Shown piece after piece: positions 6,923-14,811 of a stretch of 49,777 nucleotides of DNA. The notes under the pieces are model-generated. The model ran no database searches and was not told where the DNA came from. It saw only the letters and a program-made list of their open reading frames with translations. Positions within the stretch are counted from its first letter, which is position 1. Every line of letters starts with the position of its first letter. The stretch spans positions 1 through 49,777 of the forward strand of contig CALLQB010000002.1 in NCBI GenBank assembly GCA_938015295.1. Direction: 5' to 3'. Source of the DNA: an uncultured Acidimicrobiales bacterium. GTDB lineage: Bacteria > Actinomycetota > Acidimicrobiia > Acidimicrobiales > SHLQ01. Made by a program: the position numbers and the translations under genes.

Positions 6923-9040
6923 GTGACATTGGTGCTTGGGTTGGTGACGCTGGTCGGCCTCATCGGGTTCGCCCTAAAGAGCCTCGGTGACCTGCTCGTT
7001 TCGAACCGCCCGAAGGGCCTCACTTTTACCGCTTTACTGGTCGGTTTGTTGCTCCTCATCTTTGTGGTGGGTGGAGCTTCGCTTTCCGAAATTGTTTCCG
7101 GTCGCAAGATGGAACGAGTGCTCGAGATGCTCGGCACGGTTTTTCTTTCGGTGTTTGTGTGTGTTGGGGTATGGGTGCTCCTCAATCTCTTCGTCGCCCA
7201 AATGGCGCGCGGATGGCGAATTTTCTCCGCCATCCTCGGCGCAGTCCTTGGTGCCGGGTTCTTTGGCCTGCTCCGCGGTAACCGATCGGTCCTGCCGATC
7301 TTTGCTGAGGAAGACCCCTTCGAGCTGCTCTCTGGCGGCGGCTGGCTCGGCCGTGCCGAATGGCCGGTCATCGGAGCGCTCCTCTTCGGTGTTGCCTTCG
7401 CCGCCATTGCGGCCGCACCCAATAAACAGGTTCGTGCGGCGATCGGCGTCGTGGCGGGCATTGTTGCTGGAGCCTTGCTGGCCAACTACGTCAAACTTTG
7501 GCACCGGCCGGCAATCGACTGGGTGGAGACCCTTATTGCTACGGCTGTGGTCGGTGGCATTGGTGCGGCGATCGGCGTCCGCAAGAACGCTCTTGTGCGC
7601 TACGCCCTTCTCGGGGCAGGCCTAGGTTTCGCCTTCGGCGCTTGGGCGTTGGCACCCTTCGGCCGCACGATCGATGCGCCCTGGATAGCCGCCATTGTGC
7701 CGATGGTGCTGATCATGGCTGGTATCGGCTGGGGTTCGGTGCCCACCGAACGAGAGCGCGCACAGCTCGAGTCACGCGCCCAAGCTGCGGTCTTTCTCGC
7801 TCCGGCCCTTATCTTTTTGACCATCGCCCTCGTGGTGCCGGCAATCCGCACCGGCATCTTGTCGTTCAAGGACCGGGATTCAGAACTCTTCGTCGGGCTC
7901 GACAACTACACCGAACTTTTCACTGCGGAGAATTCGTTCGATACGTCGAACTGGGCCGACATGTTCACGTCCAGACTGTTCTTCGTTGCGATGGTCCTGG
8001 TGGTCATCGGCGTGCTTGTGGGGCTCATCACCGGCATCCGGCGCAACGGCTCGGCCAGCTATGAATCTGGGCCGACGAGCGTCGGTGCGCTACTACTCGC
8101 CGTGTTCCTCTTTAGTTTCGCTGCACTCTCGGTGCTGCGCGGCACCTTCTTCAACAACCTCTGGTGGGTGCTGACCGTTGTCAGCGTGGCGACGGCGCTC
8201 GGCCTTGCCATCGCGGTGCTGGCCGACCGCGCGACCTTTGGCGAGAAGGCAGCAAAGAGCCTGATCTTTATGCCGATGGCTATTTCGTTCGTTGGCGCCT
8301 CGATTGTTTGGCGCCTGCAGTATCAGGCCCGCGATATTCGTAAAAACCAGACCGGTGTATTGAACGCGGTGTGGGTCGAATTGGGCCGACTCAGCAACTC
8401 TGGCGCACCGAGAATCATGATCATGATCGTGCTGGCCGGGCTGCTGGCGCTTGGCCTCTTGCGAATTGTTCGTCGTGTGCAGGCTGATCAGCCGTTCACC
8501 TTGGCGGCGATCACCACCTTTAGTATCGGGTGGCTTCTCTATCGTTTCGCTGGCCCTCGCCTCGGTGGCTTTCAGACTGTCAATGGCGAAACGCTGCCTG
8601 ACACGGTGTTGTTCCTCACCGAACGCCCGTTCAACAACGTGTTCTTGATGATCATTCTCATTTGGATGCAGGTTGGTTTCGCGATGGTTATCTTCTCGGC
8701 AGCGATCAAGGCAGTGCCCGCTGAGTTCATCGAAGCCGCAGAGGTCGACGGAGCAACGGAATCGCAGACCTTCTTCAACGTCACCCTGCCCACAATCTTG
8801 CCGACCGTGGGCGTGGTGGTCACCACGATGATCGTGCAAGTAACCAAGGTGTTCGACATCGTGAGTGTGGCGGGCGGTGGCGGAAAGTTCGGCAACAACG
8901 TATTGGCAAACCAGATGTTCGATGAGTCGTTCAATATCGGCAATATCGGGTTCGGTGCGACCATTGCCATGGTGATGTTCGCCATGGTCTTGCCGGTCAT
9001 GATCTACAACATCCTCAACATGCAGAAGGGCGCTGCCTGA
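6923..9040 (+). CDS. aglF: Sugar ABC transporter permease with extra N-terminal membrane domain
   Basis: First inner-membrane permease of the alpha-glucoside-type importer. The C-terminal part (from about residue 290) is a MalF/AglF-type domain with the EAA loop EFIEAAEVDGA near residue 600, which contacts the ATPase. The protein has 705 residues, whereas MalF-type permeases of this group are usually about 300-340. The first 265 residues hold about nine predicted hydrophobic segments not needed for the MalF fold, and there is a further hydrophobic insert around 490-540. The GTG start has a GGGGGGAA site. The stop TGA overlaps the next ATG (TGATG), so translation is coupled. Confidence 0.9.
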   Translation: MTLVLGLVTLVGLIGFALKSLGDLLVSNRPKGLTFTALLVGLLLLIFVVGGASLSEIVSGRKMERVLEMLGTVFLSVFVCVGVWVLLNLFVAQMARGWRIFSAILGAVLGAGFFGLLRGNRSVLPIFAEEDPFELLSGGGWLGRAEWPVIGALLFGVAFAAIAAAPNKQVRAAIGVVAGIVAGALLANYVKLWHRPAIDWVETLIATAVVGGIGAAIGVRKNALVRYALLGAGLGFAFGAWALAPFGRTIDAPWIAAIVPMVLIMAGIGWGSVPTERERAQLESRAQAAVFLAPALIFLTIALVVPAIRTGILSFKDRDSELFVGLDNYTELFTAENSFDTSNWADMFTSRLFFVAMVLVVIGVLVGLITGIRRNGSASYESGPTSVGALLLAVFLFSFAALSVLRGTFFNNLWWVLTVVSVATALGLAIAVLADRATFGEKAAKSLIFMPMAISFVGASIVWRLQYQARDIRKNQTGVLNAVWVELGRLSNSGAPRIMIMIVLAGLLALGLLRIVRRVQADQPFTLAAITTFSIGWLLYRFAGPRLGGFQTVNGETLPDTVLFLTERPFNNVFLMIILIWMQVGFAMVIFSAAIKAVPAEFIEAAEVDGATESQTFFNVTLPTILPTVGVVVTTMIVQVTKVFDIVSVAGGGGKFGNNVLANQMFDESFNIGNIGFGATIAMVMFAMVLPVMIYNILNMQKGAA

Positions 9041-9996
9041 TGGCCACAGTTCTGCATCAACCAAAGCAGCCGGGAATAGGCGAACGGATATATCAACGGC
9101 TGACCGACGTGCCGACCTGGGCGCTCTGGTTCTTGGTCCTTGTCTGGACCATCCCAAGTTTCGGTTTGTTCGCGAATTCGTTTCGTGACCGCGATGCGCA
9201 GCGCAACGATGCCTTCTGGAACTTGCTTTCAGAACGTCGCGGAACGTTGGAGAACTATGAGGCGGTTCTGTCGTCGGGGGCCACCAATGACCTTACCGAC
9301 TCACTCATTACCAGCCTCGCCATTGCGGTACCAGCGACCATCATTCCCATCGCGTTTGCTGCCTTTGCTGCATACGGGTTTGCGTGGATCGACTTCAAGG
9401 GCCGCAAGTGGCTGTTCATCGCTACCGTTTCGCTCTTGGCGATACCGCTGCAGGTGGCGTTGATTCCGTTGCTTCAGCTGTTTGGCGACGGCACGCCTTT
9501 CGGCGGAGCGCACCTCACGATGCCGCTTACCGACAAAACGCTTACGGTGTTGCCCCTGAACAACCTGGCTGGAAAGGCCTCGTCGGTATGGTTGACGCAC
9601 ACCGGTTTCGCTATGCCGTTCTCGATCTTTTTGCTTCATAACTACATTTCACAGTTGCCGAAGGAGCTGTTCGAATCGGCTCGCATCGATGGAGCGAACC
9701 ATTTCGGTATCTTTTGGCGCCTGGTTCTGCCGCTGTCGATTCCGGCGCTCGCATCGTTCGCGATCTTCCAGTTTCTGTGGACCTGGAACGATTATCTCAT
9801 CGCCAACACGATGCTCGGTTTTGAATCGTCGGCTCCGACAACGGTTCGCATTGCGAACCTTGCGGGCGACTTCGACAATACCGACCATCTGCTTACTGCT
9901 GCAGCGTTCGTGCAGGCGTTCGTGCCGGTGTCGGTGTTCTTTGCTCTTCAGCGCTACTTCGTACGTGGATTGCTGGCGGGCTCGGTCAAGGGTTAA
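9040..9996 (+). CDS. aglG: Sugar ABC transporter permease, MalG/AglG type
   Basis: Second permease of the importer, 318 residues with about six membrane segments. The EAA motif is ELFESARIDGANHFGIFWR at about residues 208-226. Its ATG overlaps the stop of the upstream permease by one base. The transport ATPase is not in this operon; the best candidate is the one at 14812-15981 on the opposite strand. Confidence 0.95.
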   Translation: MATVLHQPKQPGIGERIYQRLTDVPTWALWFLVLVWTIPSFGLFANSFRDRDAQRNDAFWNLLSERRGTLENYEAVLSSGATNDLTDSLITSLAIAVPATIIPIAFAAFAAYGFAWIDFKGRKWLFIATVSLLAIPLQVALIPLLQLFGDGTPFGGAHLTMPLTDKTLTVLPLNNLAGKASSVWLTHTGFAMPFSIFLLHNYISQLPKELFESARIDGANHFGIFWRLVLPLSIPALASFAIFQFLWTWNDYLIANTMLGFESSAPTTVRIANLAGDFDNTDHLLTAAAFVQAFVPVSVFFALQRYFVRGLLAGSVKG

Positions 9997-10025
9997 ACCC
10001 GTCTCCGCTGCAATGATGGTTGCCG

Positions 10026-10709
10026 ATGCAATCCTCTTCAGGTGATCCGAGTTCTCCCGCCGATGTAGTGAACGACGTTGAGGCCGCCGACGATGAACCA
10101 TTTGTCCGAACCGACACGATCGGCGTCGGCCCTCATGCTCTGCCTTGGCCGGACGATCCCAAGTTTGATCGAACGCTCTTAGAGGAGGGCGATAAACGCA
10201 ACGTGACCGACCAGTATCGCTACTGGAGTCGTGAGGCGATCGTGGCCGACCTTGACACCCGCCGGCACGCCTTTCATGTCGCCGTGGAGAACTGGGAACA
10301 CGATCTCAACATCGGCACCCTGGTTCGCAACGCGAATGCCTTTCTTGCCGCCGAGGTGCACATCATCGGGAAACGTCGATGGAACCGGCGGGGTGCCATG
10401 GTGACCGACCGGTACCAGCATGTGCAGCATCACCCGACGATTGAAGACTTTGTCGCCTGGTCGGTCGGCAATGACGTGCCGATTATCGGCGTCGACAACT
10501 TGCCAGGATCAGTGCCGTTCGAGTCGGTGTCGTTGCCCGAGCGTTGTGTGCTGCTCTTTGGCCAGGAAGGCCCAGGGCTTTCTGAGGCGGCACGCGCTGC
10601 TGTGTCGCAGGTCTGTTCAATCAGTCAGTTCGGTTCGACTCGAAGCATCAATGCCGGGGTAGCCAGCGGCATCGCTATGTACACCTGGCTTCAGCAACAC
10701 GCGCTGTAG
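10026..10709 (+). CDS. TrmH/SpoU-family RNA 2'-O-methyltransferase
   Basis: SAM-dependent SPOUT methyltransferase for tRNA or rRNA ribose. The three family motifs are visible: NIGTLVRNANAF (Asn/Arg motif 1), LLFGQEGPGLS (motif 2) and SINAGVASGIAMYTW (motif 3), which together form the trefoil-knot SAM site. The N-terminal 60 residues are a variable extension. ATG 10026 is chosen over a TTG two codons upstream. It follows aglG by 29 bp on the same strand but has no obvious link to sugar uptake. The exact target nucleotide is unknown. Confidence 0.9.
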   Translation: MQSSSGDPSSPADVVNDVEAADDEPFVRTDTIGVGPHALPWPDDPKFDRTLLEEGDKRNVTDQYRYWSREAIVADLDTRRHAFHVAVENWEHDLNIGTLVRNANAFLAAEVHIIGKRRWNRRGAMVTDRYQHVQHHPTIEDFVAWSVGNDVPIIGVDNLPGSVPFESVSLPERCVLLFGQEGPGLSEAARAAVSQVCSISQFGSTRSINAGVASGIAMYTWLQQHAL

Positions 10710-10719
10710 CGATGATGCT

Positions 10720-11037
10720 CTACTCGAAGTCGGCTTCGGTGGGTACGGGGACGCCCGGCCGGTAGTAGGTGAACAGCTCCGATATCAGCTCGGCGATTCC
10801 CTCGGTGCCTGAGCCGTCGAGGTCGACCGTGATGACATTGCTGTTGACGTGTAGCGCATCGACACCTCCACGTTCGAACAGCCGTCGTGCTAGCTCATCG
10901 GCCGGGCGTTCGCCGATGACTTCTTCACCCTTGACGTAACGCTCGTGGCCCATTCCCGTGATGCTGCGATTGATCTCGTAGCGGACAACGCCTGCACGTG
11001 AGGAAGGCTTCTCGATGACGGTAACTGGCTGACCCAT
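10720..11037 (-). CDS. Small protein, possibly Nfu/NifU N-terminal-like domain
   Basis: 105 residues with no signal peptide or membrane segment. The pattern of an arginine-rich strand, a helix ending LARRLFERGGVDALHVNSN, a strand VITVDL and a C-terminal helix ending FTYYRPGVPVP resembles the N-terminal domain of Nfu-type Fe-S scaffold proteins. There is no CxxC cluster site, so it would not carry a cluster by itself. The assignment rests on pattern only. It lies 2 bp downstream of the small membrane protein gene on the same strand, suggesting an operon, and converges on the methyltransferase gene. Confidence 0.7.
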   Translation of the reverse strand: MGQPVTVIEKPSSRAGVVRYEINRSITGMGHERYVKGEEVIGERPADELARRLFERGGVDALHVNSNVITVDLDGSGTEGIAELISELFTYYRPGVPVPTEADFE

Positions 11038-11039
11038 GC

Positions 11040-11444
11040 CTAGATAGTACTGGCGTGGCCGTCTCGTGCGGGTATTCGGACGAGGTCGCTTCGCTGTCGC
11101 AGCACCAGTGCGCCGAGACCGACCGAACCGACGGCCAGCACGGTGTGTACTGCTTTGAAAGCGACGCTTTCATCGCCAGCGAGATTGGTGATGAGACGCA
11201 TGCCCCACCAGGCAATGGTGATGGCCGCAAGAAACGCAGCAACGCTGTGCAGCTTGGTCGGAAATGCTCGGTGCAGAATGGGCAGACTCAGCGCGCCGAC
11301 GATGAAGCCGACGGCGATTGTCGCTGCCCACAGCTGCCGCGATGTGCTGAGTTCGCTATCGCCGAACACATTTCGAAGCCGGGTGATCCACAAAAAGGTG
11401 GTCCATCCGACGAAGATCCACAGCAGCTTTGTCATAACAACCAT
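11040..11444 (-). CDS. Small four-helix membrane protein, unknown function
   Basis: 134 residues with four hydrophobic segments at about 5-22, 36-55, 66-85 and 95-115, and a polar C-terminus. I do not recognise a family. An in-frame ATG three codons in (11435) is an alternative start. It is probably co-transcribed with the 105-residue gene that follows after 2 bp. A bipartite repeat element lies directly upstream of the start. Confidence 0.65.
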   Translation of the reverse strand: MVVMTKLLWIFVGWTTFLWITRLRNVFGDSELSTSRQLWAATIAVGFIVGALSLPILHRAFPTKLHSVAAFLAAITIAWWGMRLITNLAGDESVAFKAVHTVLAVGSVGLGALVLRQRSDLVRIPARDGHASTI

Positions 11445-11495
11445 TCTGTTGTTCTAGAGCGACACAAAAGTGTCGCGCTACAACAAAATTTCGGG
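11444..11495. repeat. Copy 1 of a bipartite element (TTCTGTTGTT-N30-CAAAATTTCGGG)
   Basis: TTCTGTTGTT (11444-11453) and CAAAATTTCGGG (11484-11495) are separated by exactly 30 bases, as in a second copy at 23094-23145. The core here is an inverted repeat, GCGACAC-AAAA-GTGTCGC (11459-11476), with a different core in copy 2. No U-run follows the hairpin. Confidence 0.5.
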
Positions 11496-11507
11496 GTGTG
11501 CGGGGGG

Positions 11508-11570
11508 TAGAGGATGGGGTGGGTTAGAGGTGGGGTAGAGGACAGGGGTTAGAGGACAAGGGTTAGAGGA
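11508..11570 (-). repeat. 14-bp tandem repeat across the oxidoreductase stop codon
   Basis: TAGAGGACAGGGGT (11536-11549) and TAGAGGACAAGGGT (11550-11563) are followed by TAGAGGATTTCG inside the 3' end of the oxidoreductase gene. Degenerate copies start at 11508 and 11524. On the minus strand each unit carries CTCTA, so the gene's terminal codons and TAA appear to have been duplicated downstream. Confidence 0.85.
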
Positions 11571-12642
11571 TTTCGTCGAGGCGGACGGCTCGGCCTTCGT
11601 CGATGCTGCGGTGGGCGGCTACTCCGACTGCCACCGAGAGCAACCCATCGTTGAGCGTGACCTCGGGCTCGGTGGCGTTCCAGATCGCGTCGCGAAGCTT
11701 GGTGTGTTCGATAAAGCTTGATCCGTGGTGGAAACCAACATGGCCGACCGAGTCGTCATGCACCTGGCGGATTTCGACGTTGCCAAACGAGTGCTCACCG
11801 CGTCGTCCGATGCGCATGATGTGTTCGGGAATGAGCGACTCGACCTTTCCCTTGTCGCCGACGACAGAGAGCTCTTCCTGGTTGAAGGTTGCCTCGGCGA
11901 ACATGTTGAGATCGAGTAGTCCGCGTGCACCCGAGTCGAAATCGACGATGACAAACGCATTGTCGAGGATGTCGGGAGTCTCGCCGTCATAGGACTCGTC
12001 GAGGTGGTTAACGCTTTGTCCCCCCGATGCGAAGACGCGCACCGGGTTTGCGCCCGTGATATGGGTCATGAGGTCGAAGTAGTGACAGGTCTTCTCCACC
12101 AGGGTGCCGCCGGTGTTGCGGCTGAACCGATTCCAGTCGCCAACCTTTTCCAGAAACGGAAACCGGTGTTCGCGAATGGCGACCATATGAATAGTGCCCA
12201 CCGTGCCGGAATGTACCTCGTCGATCAGCGCAGCTACGGGCGGCATGTAGCGGTACTCCAGGCCGACCCAGACAACACCTTTGTGACTCTTGGATGCTGT
12301 AAGTACCTGTTGGCAATCGGCAACCGTTGTGCACAGAGGTTTCTCGACCAACACATGATGGTCGGTTTCGAGCACGTCGAGCAGTACCTCGACGTGGGTC
12401 ATATTGGGCGATGCAATCACGACCGCATCGCAGTGGCCGGACTCGAGCAGCGCTCGGTAGTCGTCGAATACAGCGACCTCGCCGGCAGCTGCCTCGACGC
12501 CGGCTGCCTGCGACCCTTCGAAGGGATCGGCAAGAGCGGTGACCTGGGTGCCTTCGACGGCGTTGATGTTGAGGATGTGCTCAACCCCCATCATCCCTGA
12601 GCCAATAACGCCGTAACGAATGACATCGTTCTTCCTGGACAA
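11563..12642 (-). CDS. Gfo/Idh/MocA-family NAD(P)-dependent oxidoreductase
   Basis: 359 residues. The Rossmann motif GSGMMG is at residues 14-19 and the family EKP motif at 100-102 (LVEKPLC). The C-terminal alpha/beta domain includes GGTLVEKTCHYFDLM, with the His used for catalysis in many members. The family oxidises sugars, cyclitols or glycosides, and some members are NAD-dependent glycosidases (for example GH109, and GH188 sulfoquinovosidases). The start is TTG with a strong AGGAG five bases upstream. Operator 3 lies 33 bp upstream, shared with the divergent reductase-monooxygenase pair. A role in sugar or sulfosugar catabolism is inferred from context; the family alone does not define the substrate. 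Confidence 0.92.
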   Translation of the reverse strand: MSRKNDVIRYGVIGSGMMGVEHILNINAVEGTQVTALADPFEGSQAAGVEAAAGEVAVFDDYRALLESGHCDAVVIASPNMTHVEVLLDVLETDHHVLVEKPLCTTVADCQQVLTASKSHKGVVWVGLEYRYMPPVAALIDEVHSGTVGTIHMVAIREHRFPFLEKVGDWNRFSRNTGGTLVEKTCHYFDLMTHITGANPVRVFASGGQSVNHLDESYDGETPDILDNAFVIVDFDSGARGLLDLNMFAEATFNQEELSVVGDKGKVESLIPEHIMRIGRRGEHSFGNVEIRQVHDDSVGHVGFHHGSSFIEHTKLRDAIWNATEPEVTLNDGLLSVAVGVAAHRSIDEGRAVRLDEIL

Positions 12643-12674
12643 CGGATCTCCTCAAAGTGGCCGTCAACTGAGCC

Positions 12675-12688
12675 TGTAAACGCTTACA
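12675..12688. promoter_or_regulatory. LacI-family operator 3, between divergent genes
   Basis: TGTAAACGCTTACA differs from the perfect palindromes at 2412 and 5237 at one base. It lies 32 bp before the TTG of the oxidoreductase and 21 bp before the GTG of the aldo/keto reductase, so a bound repressor could block both promoters. This places both units under the same LacI protein (inference). Confidence 0.83.
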
Positions 12689-12709
12689 ACCCTTGGTAGT
12701 GTACGCCGC

Positions 12710-13705
12710 GTGAATCAGCAGAGCCCCAACAGCAAAAGTAGTGGCAGTAGTGGCAGTAGCGGACCCGACGCCCCAACCGCCACCGACAACTCTGTCGAAA
12801 GTCCTGCCGCCGGTCTTGTCGACAGCCAGCCCCGACAGATGGGTCCCTTCACGGTCGGACCCCTGTCCTACGGATTGTGGCGCTACACCACTTCGGACCT
12901 TTCGTTCGCCCAGCAACTTATCGAAGCGGCACTCGACGCCGGGATGAACCTCATCGACAACGCTGATGTTTACGGTCTCGACTACGGCGGAGCCGGATTC
13001 GGCGCCAACGAGGAGTTGCTCGGCAACGTGCTGACGCAAGCATCGGGCCTGCGTGACCACATGGTGCTGGCCACCAAAGGCGGCATCATTCCGCCGGTGC
13101 CCTACAACTCGGGTGCGACGTATCTCCGAGAGGCGTGCGAGGCGTCGCTGCGGCGACTACAGGTCGACACGATCGATCTCTACCAGATCCACCGACCAGA
13201 CCTGTTCGCCCATCCGGCCGAGACCGCAGCGGTGCTCGCCGAGCTACGCGATGCGGGCAAGATTCGCGAGGTCGGTGTCTCGAACTTCACCGTCGCACAG
13301 TACGACGCTCTTGCGTCGCACCTGCCGTTTGCCCTCGTGTCGACCCAGCCGCAGTATTCGGCCGCCCACCTCGAGCCGTTGCGCGACGGCACGTTCGACC
13401 GGGTTATGCGCGACGGCATTGTTCCCCTCGCATGGAGTGCGCTTGCGGGCGGCCGACTCGTTAGTGGCGAGGGCGTGCGGCCCGAGCTGCTCGAAGTACT
13501 CGACCGTATAGCTGAACGAGAAGGTGTCGACCGGGCAGCGGTCTGCCTAGCGTTTATCCTCGCTCATCCGTCGAAACCAGTCGCTATTATCGGTTCGCAA
13601 AATCTCGACCGCATCGCTGGAGCCTCGGCAGCGTTCGACGTTCATCTCGACCGCTCCGACGTTTACGAAATCGTTGTCGCCAGCGAAGGAGTCCCGCTGC
13701 CATGA
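12710..13705 (+). CDS. Aldo/keto reductase
   Basis: NAD(P)H-dependent carbonyl reductase with a TIM-barrel fold, 331 residues. The catalytic tetrad is visible as Asp83 and Tyr88 (LIDNADVYG), Lys123 (LATKGG) and His161 (QIHRPD). The C-terminal cofactor region IIGSQNLDRI is present. The first 43 residues are low-complexity Ser/Gly; the GTG at 12710 has no Shine-Dalgarno, and ATG 12839 is an alternative start. It overlaps the next gene by four bases (ATGA), so the two products are made together. In known sulfosugar pathways an aldo/keto reductase converts 6-oxo-glucose from the monooxygenase into glucose; that role is proposed here by context only. Confidence 0.93.
   Translation: MNQQSPNSKSSGSSGSSGPDAPTATDNSVESPAAGLVDSQPRQMGPFTVGPLSYGLWRYTTSDLSFAQQLIEAALDAGMNLIDNADVYGLDYGGAGFGANEELLGNVLTQASGLRDHMVLATKGGIIPPVPYNSGATYLREACEASLRRLQVDTIDLYQIHRPDLFAHPAETAAVLAELRDAGKIREVGVSNFTVAQYDALASHLPFALVSTQPQYSAAHLEPLRDGTFDRVMRDGIVPLAWSALAGGRLVSGEGVRPELLEVLDRIAEREGVDRAAVCLAFILAHPSKPVAIIGSQNLDRIAGASAAFDVHLDRSDVYEIVVASEGVPLP
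12737..12763 (+). repeat. 9-bp tandem repeat, 3 copies, encoding a Ser/Gly tract
   Basis: AGTAGTGGC occurs twice and then as AGTAGCGGA near the 5' end of the reductase gene. It encodes a Ser-Ser-Gly tract that is probably unstructured. If translation really starts at 12839 this repeat is in the leader instead. Confidence 0.75.
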
Positions 13706-14778
13706 TCGATCGGAAACCCGTTGAAGTCTCGTGGTTTGCCGCGCTGTGCGACGACGACTACGAGTTTCTTGGCGTCCCCAATGCCGACCTCGCGAGCTCA
13801 TGGCCGCATTGTCGCGACATCACCCTCACTGCCGACCGCAACGGATTCGACAACATCTTGTTGCCGTCGGGTTACGCCCTTGGCATCGATAGCGTTTCGT
13901 TTGCCGCAGGCGTGGCTCCACTGGTCGACCAGATGCAGCTGCTCCTCGCTGTTCGAATGGGCGAGATGTGGCTGCCGCAACTCGCTCGACAGATCGCAAC
14001 AATCGATCAGATGCTGGGCGGACGGCTCACCATCAACATCATCAGCAGCGACATACCAGGAGAGAGCCTCGAGTCGGCCCCCCGCTATCAGCGAACGCGC
14101 GAATGGATGCAGGTTCTGCGATCGTTGCTCAATGGCGAGTCGATCGATTTCCATGGCGAATTCGTCGACTTGCAACTTGATGCACCGCGGGCCCGCACGG
14201 TCTCGGGGCAATCGCCGCCGTTTTATTTTGGCGGCTTCTCGCCTGCGGCAAAGGACGTCGCGGCAGAGTTCGCAGACGTGTTCCTCACCTGGCCTGACAC
14301 AGTGGCTTCGGTTGGCGACACGGTCGCAGAGATGCAGACCCTCGCCGAGGGCTATCAGCGCGAGCTGAAATACGGCCTGCGGGCGCACGTCATTGTGCGA
14401 GAAACCGAAGCCGAAGCGGTGGAGGCGGCCAACCGTCTGGTGAGCCAGCTCGACGACGAGGTTGGGCGAGAGATCCGGAACCGATCGCTCGATACCCAAA
14501 GCGCAGGTGTCGCCCGACAAAACGAACTGCGCGAAGCGGCAGGCGACGATTGGTTCGTCGAACCAAACCTTTGGACGGGCGTCGGACGCGCCCGAAGCGG
14601 TGCTGGAGCGGCGATTGTCGGTGACCCTGACCAAGTGGTGGCCAAGCTTCACGCGTACCAAGACGTCGGCGTCGACGCCTTCATCTTGTCGGGGTACACC
14701 CACCAAGCCGAATGCGATCTCGTAGCCGAACACGTGCTGCCAAAGCTTGAGCACGCACCGATCAACTGGTGGGCATAG
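13702..14778 (+). CDS. SsuD-family FMNH2-dependent sulfonate monooxygenase
   Basis: 358 residues, bacterial luciferase fold. Two long segments align closely with E. coli alkanesulfonate monooxygenase SsuD as I remember it: LRAHVIVRETEAEAVEAANR at 226-245, and the block PNLWTGVGRARSGAGAAIVG at 288-307. Arg227, His229 and Arg298 fall on the SsuD active-site Arg226, His228 and Arg297. The family uses reduced FMN and oxygen to cut C-S bonds, releasing sulfite and an aldehyde. The gene overlaps the aldo/keto reductase by four bases and shares its operator. In this sugar regulon a sulfonated sugar is the likely substrate (inference). No flavin reductase gene is nearby. A simple sulfonate scavenging role is the main alternative. 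Confidence 0.92.
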   Translation: MIDRKPVEVSWFAALCDDDYEFLGVPNADLASSWPHCRDITLTADRNGFDNILLPSGYALGIDSVSFAAGVAPLVDQMQLLLAVRMGEMWLPQLARQIATIDQMLGGRLTINIISSDIPGESLESAPRYQRTREWMQVLRSLLNGESIDFHGEFVDLQLDAPRARTVSGQSPPFYFGGFSPAAKDVAAEFADVFLTWPDTVASVGDTVAEMQTLAEGYQRELKYGLRAHVIVRETEAEAVEAANRLVSQLDDEVGREIRNRSLDTQSAGVARQNELREAAGDDWFVEPNLWTGVGRARSGAGAAIVGDPDQVVAKLHAYQDVGVDAFILSGYTHQAECDLVAEHVLPKLEHAPINWWA

Positions 14779-14811
14779 GCGCTCTCAACCGATGCTCGAA
14801 GCGTCGTTGTG

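Noticed and set aside
10026..11444. Methyltransferase and two small genes as members of the sugar regulon
   Set aside because: They lie between regulon parts but have no operator, and their families have no link to sugar catabolism.
11459..11476. GCGACAC-AAAA-GTGTCGC hairpin as a terminator
   Set aside because: A perfect 7-bp stem but no U-run on either strand; kept only as the core of the bipartite element.
13798..14754. 318-codon minus-strand open frame
   Set aside because: It is antisense to the SsuD-family gene and has no recognisable motif.
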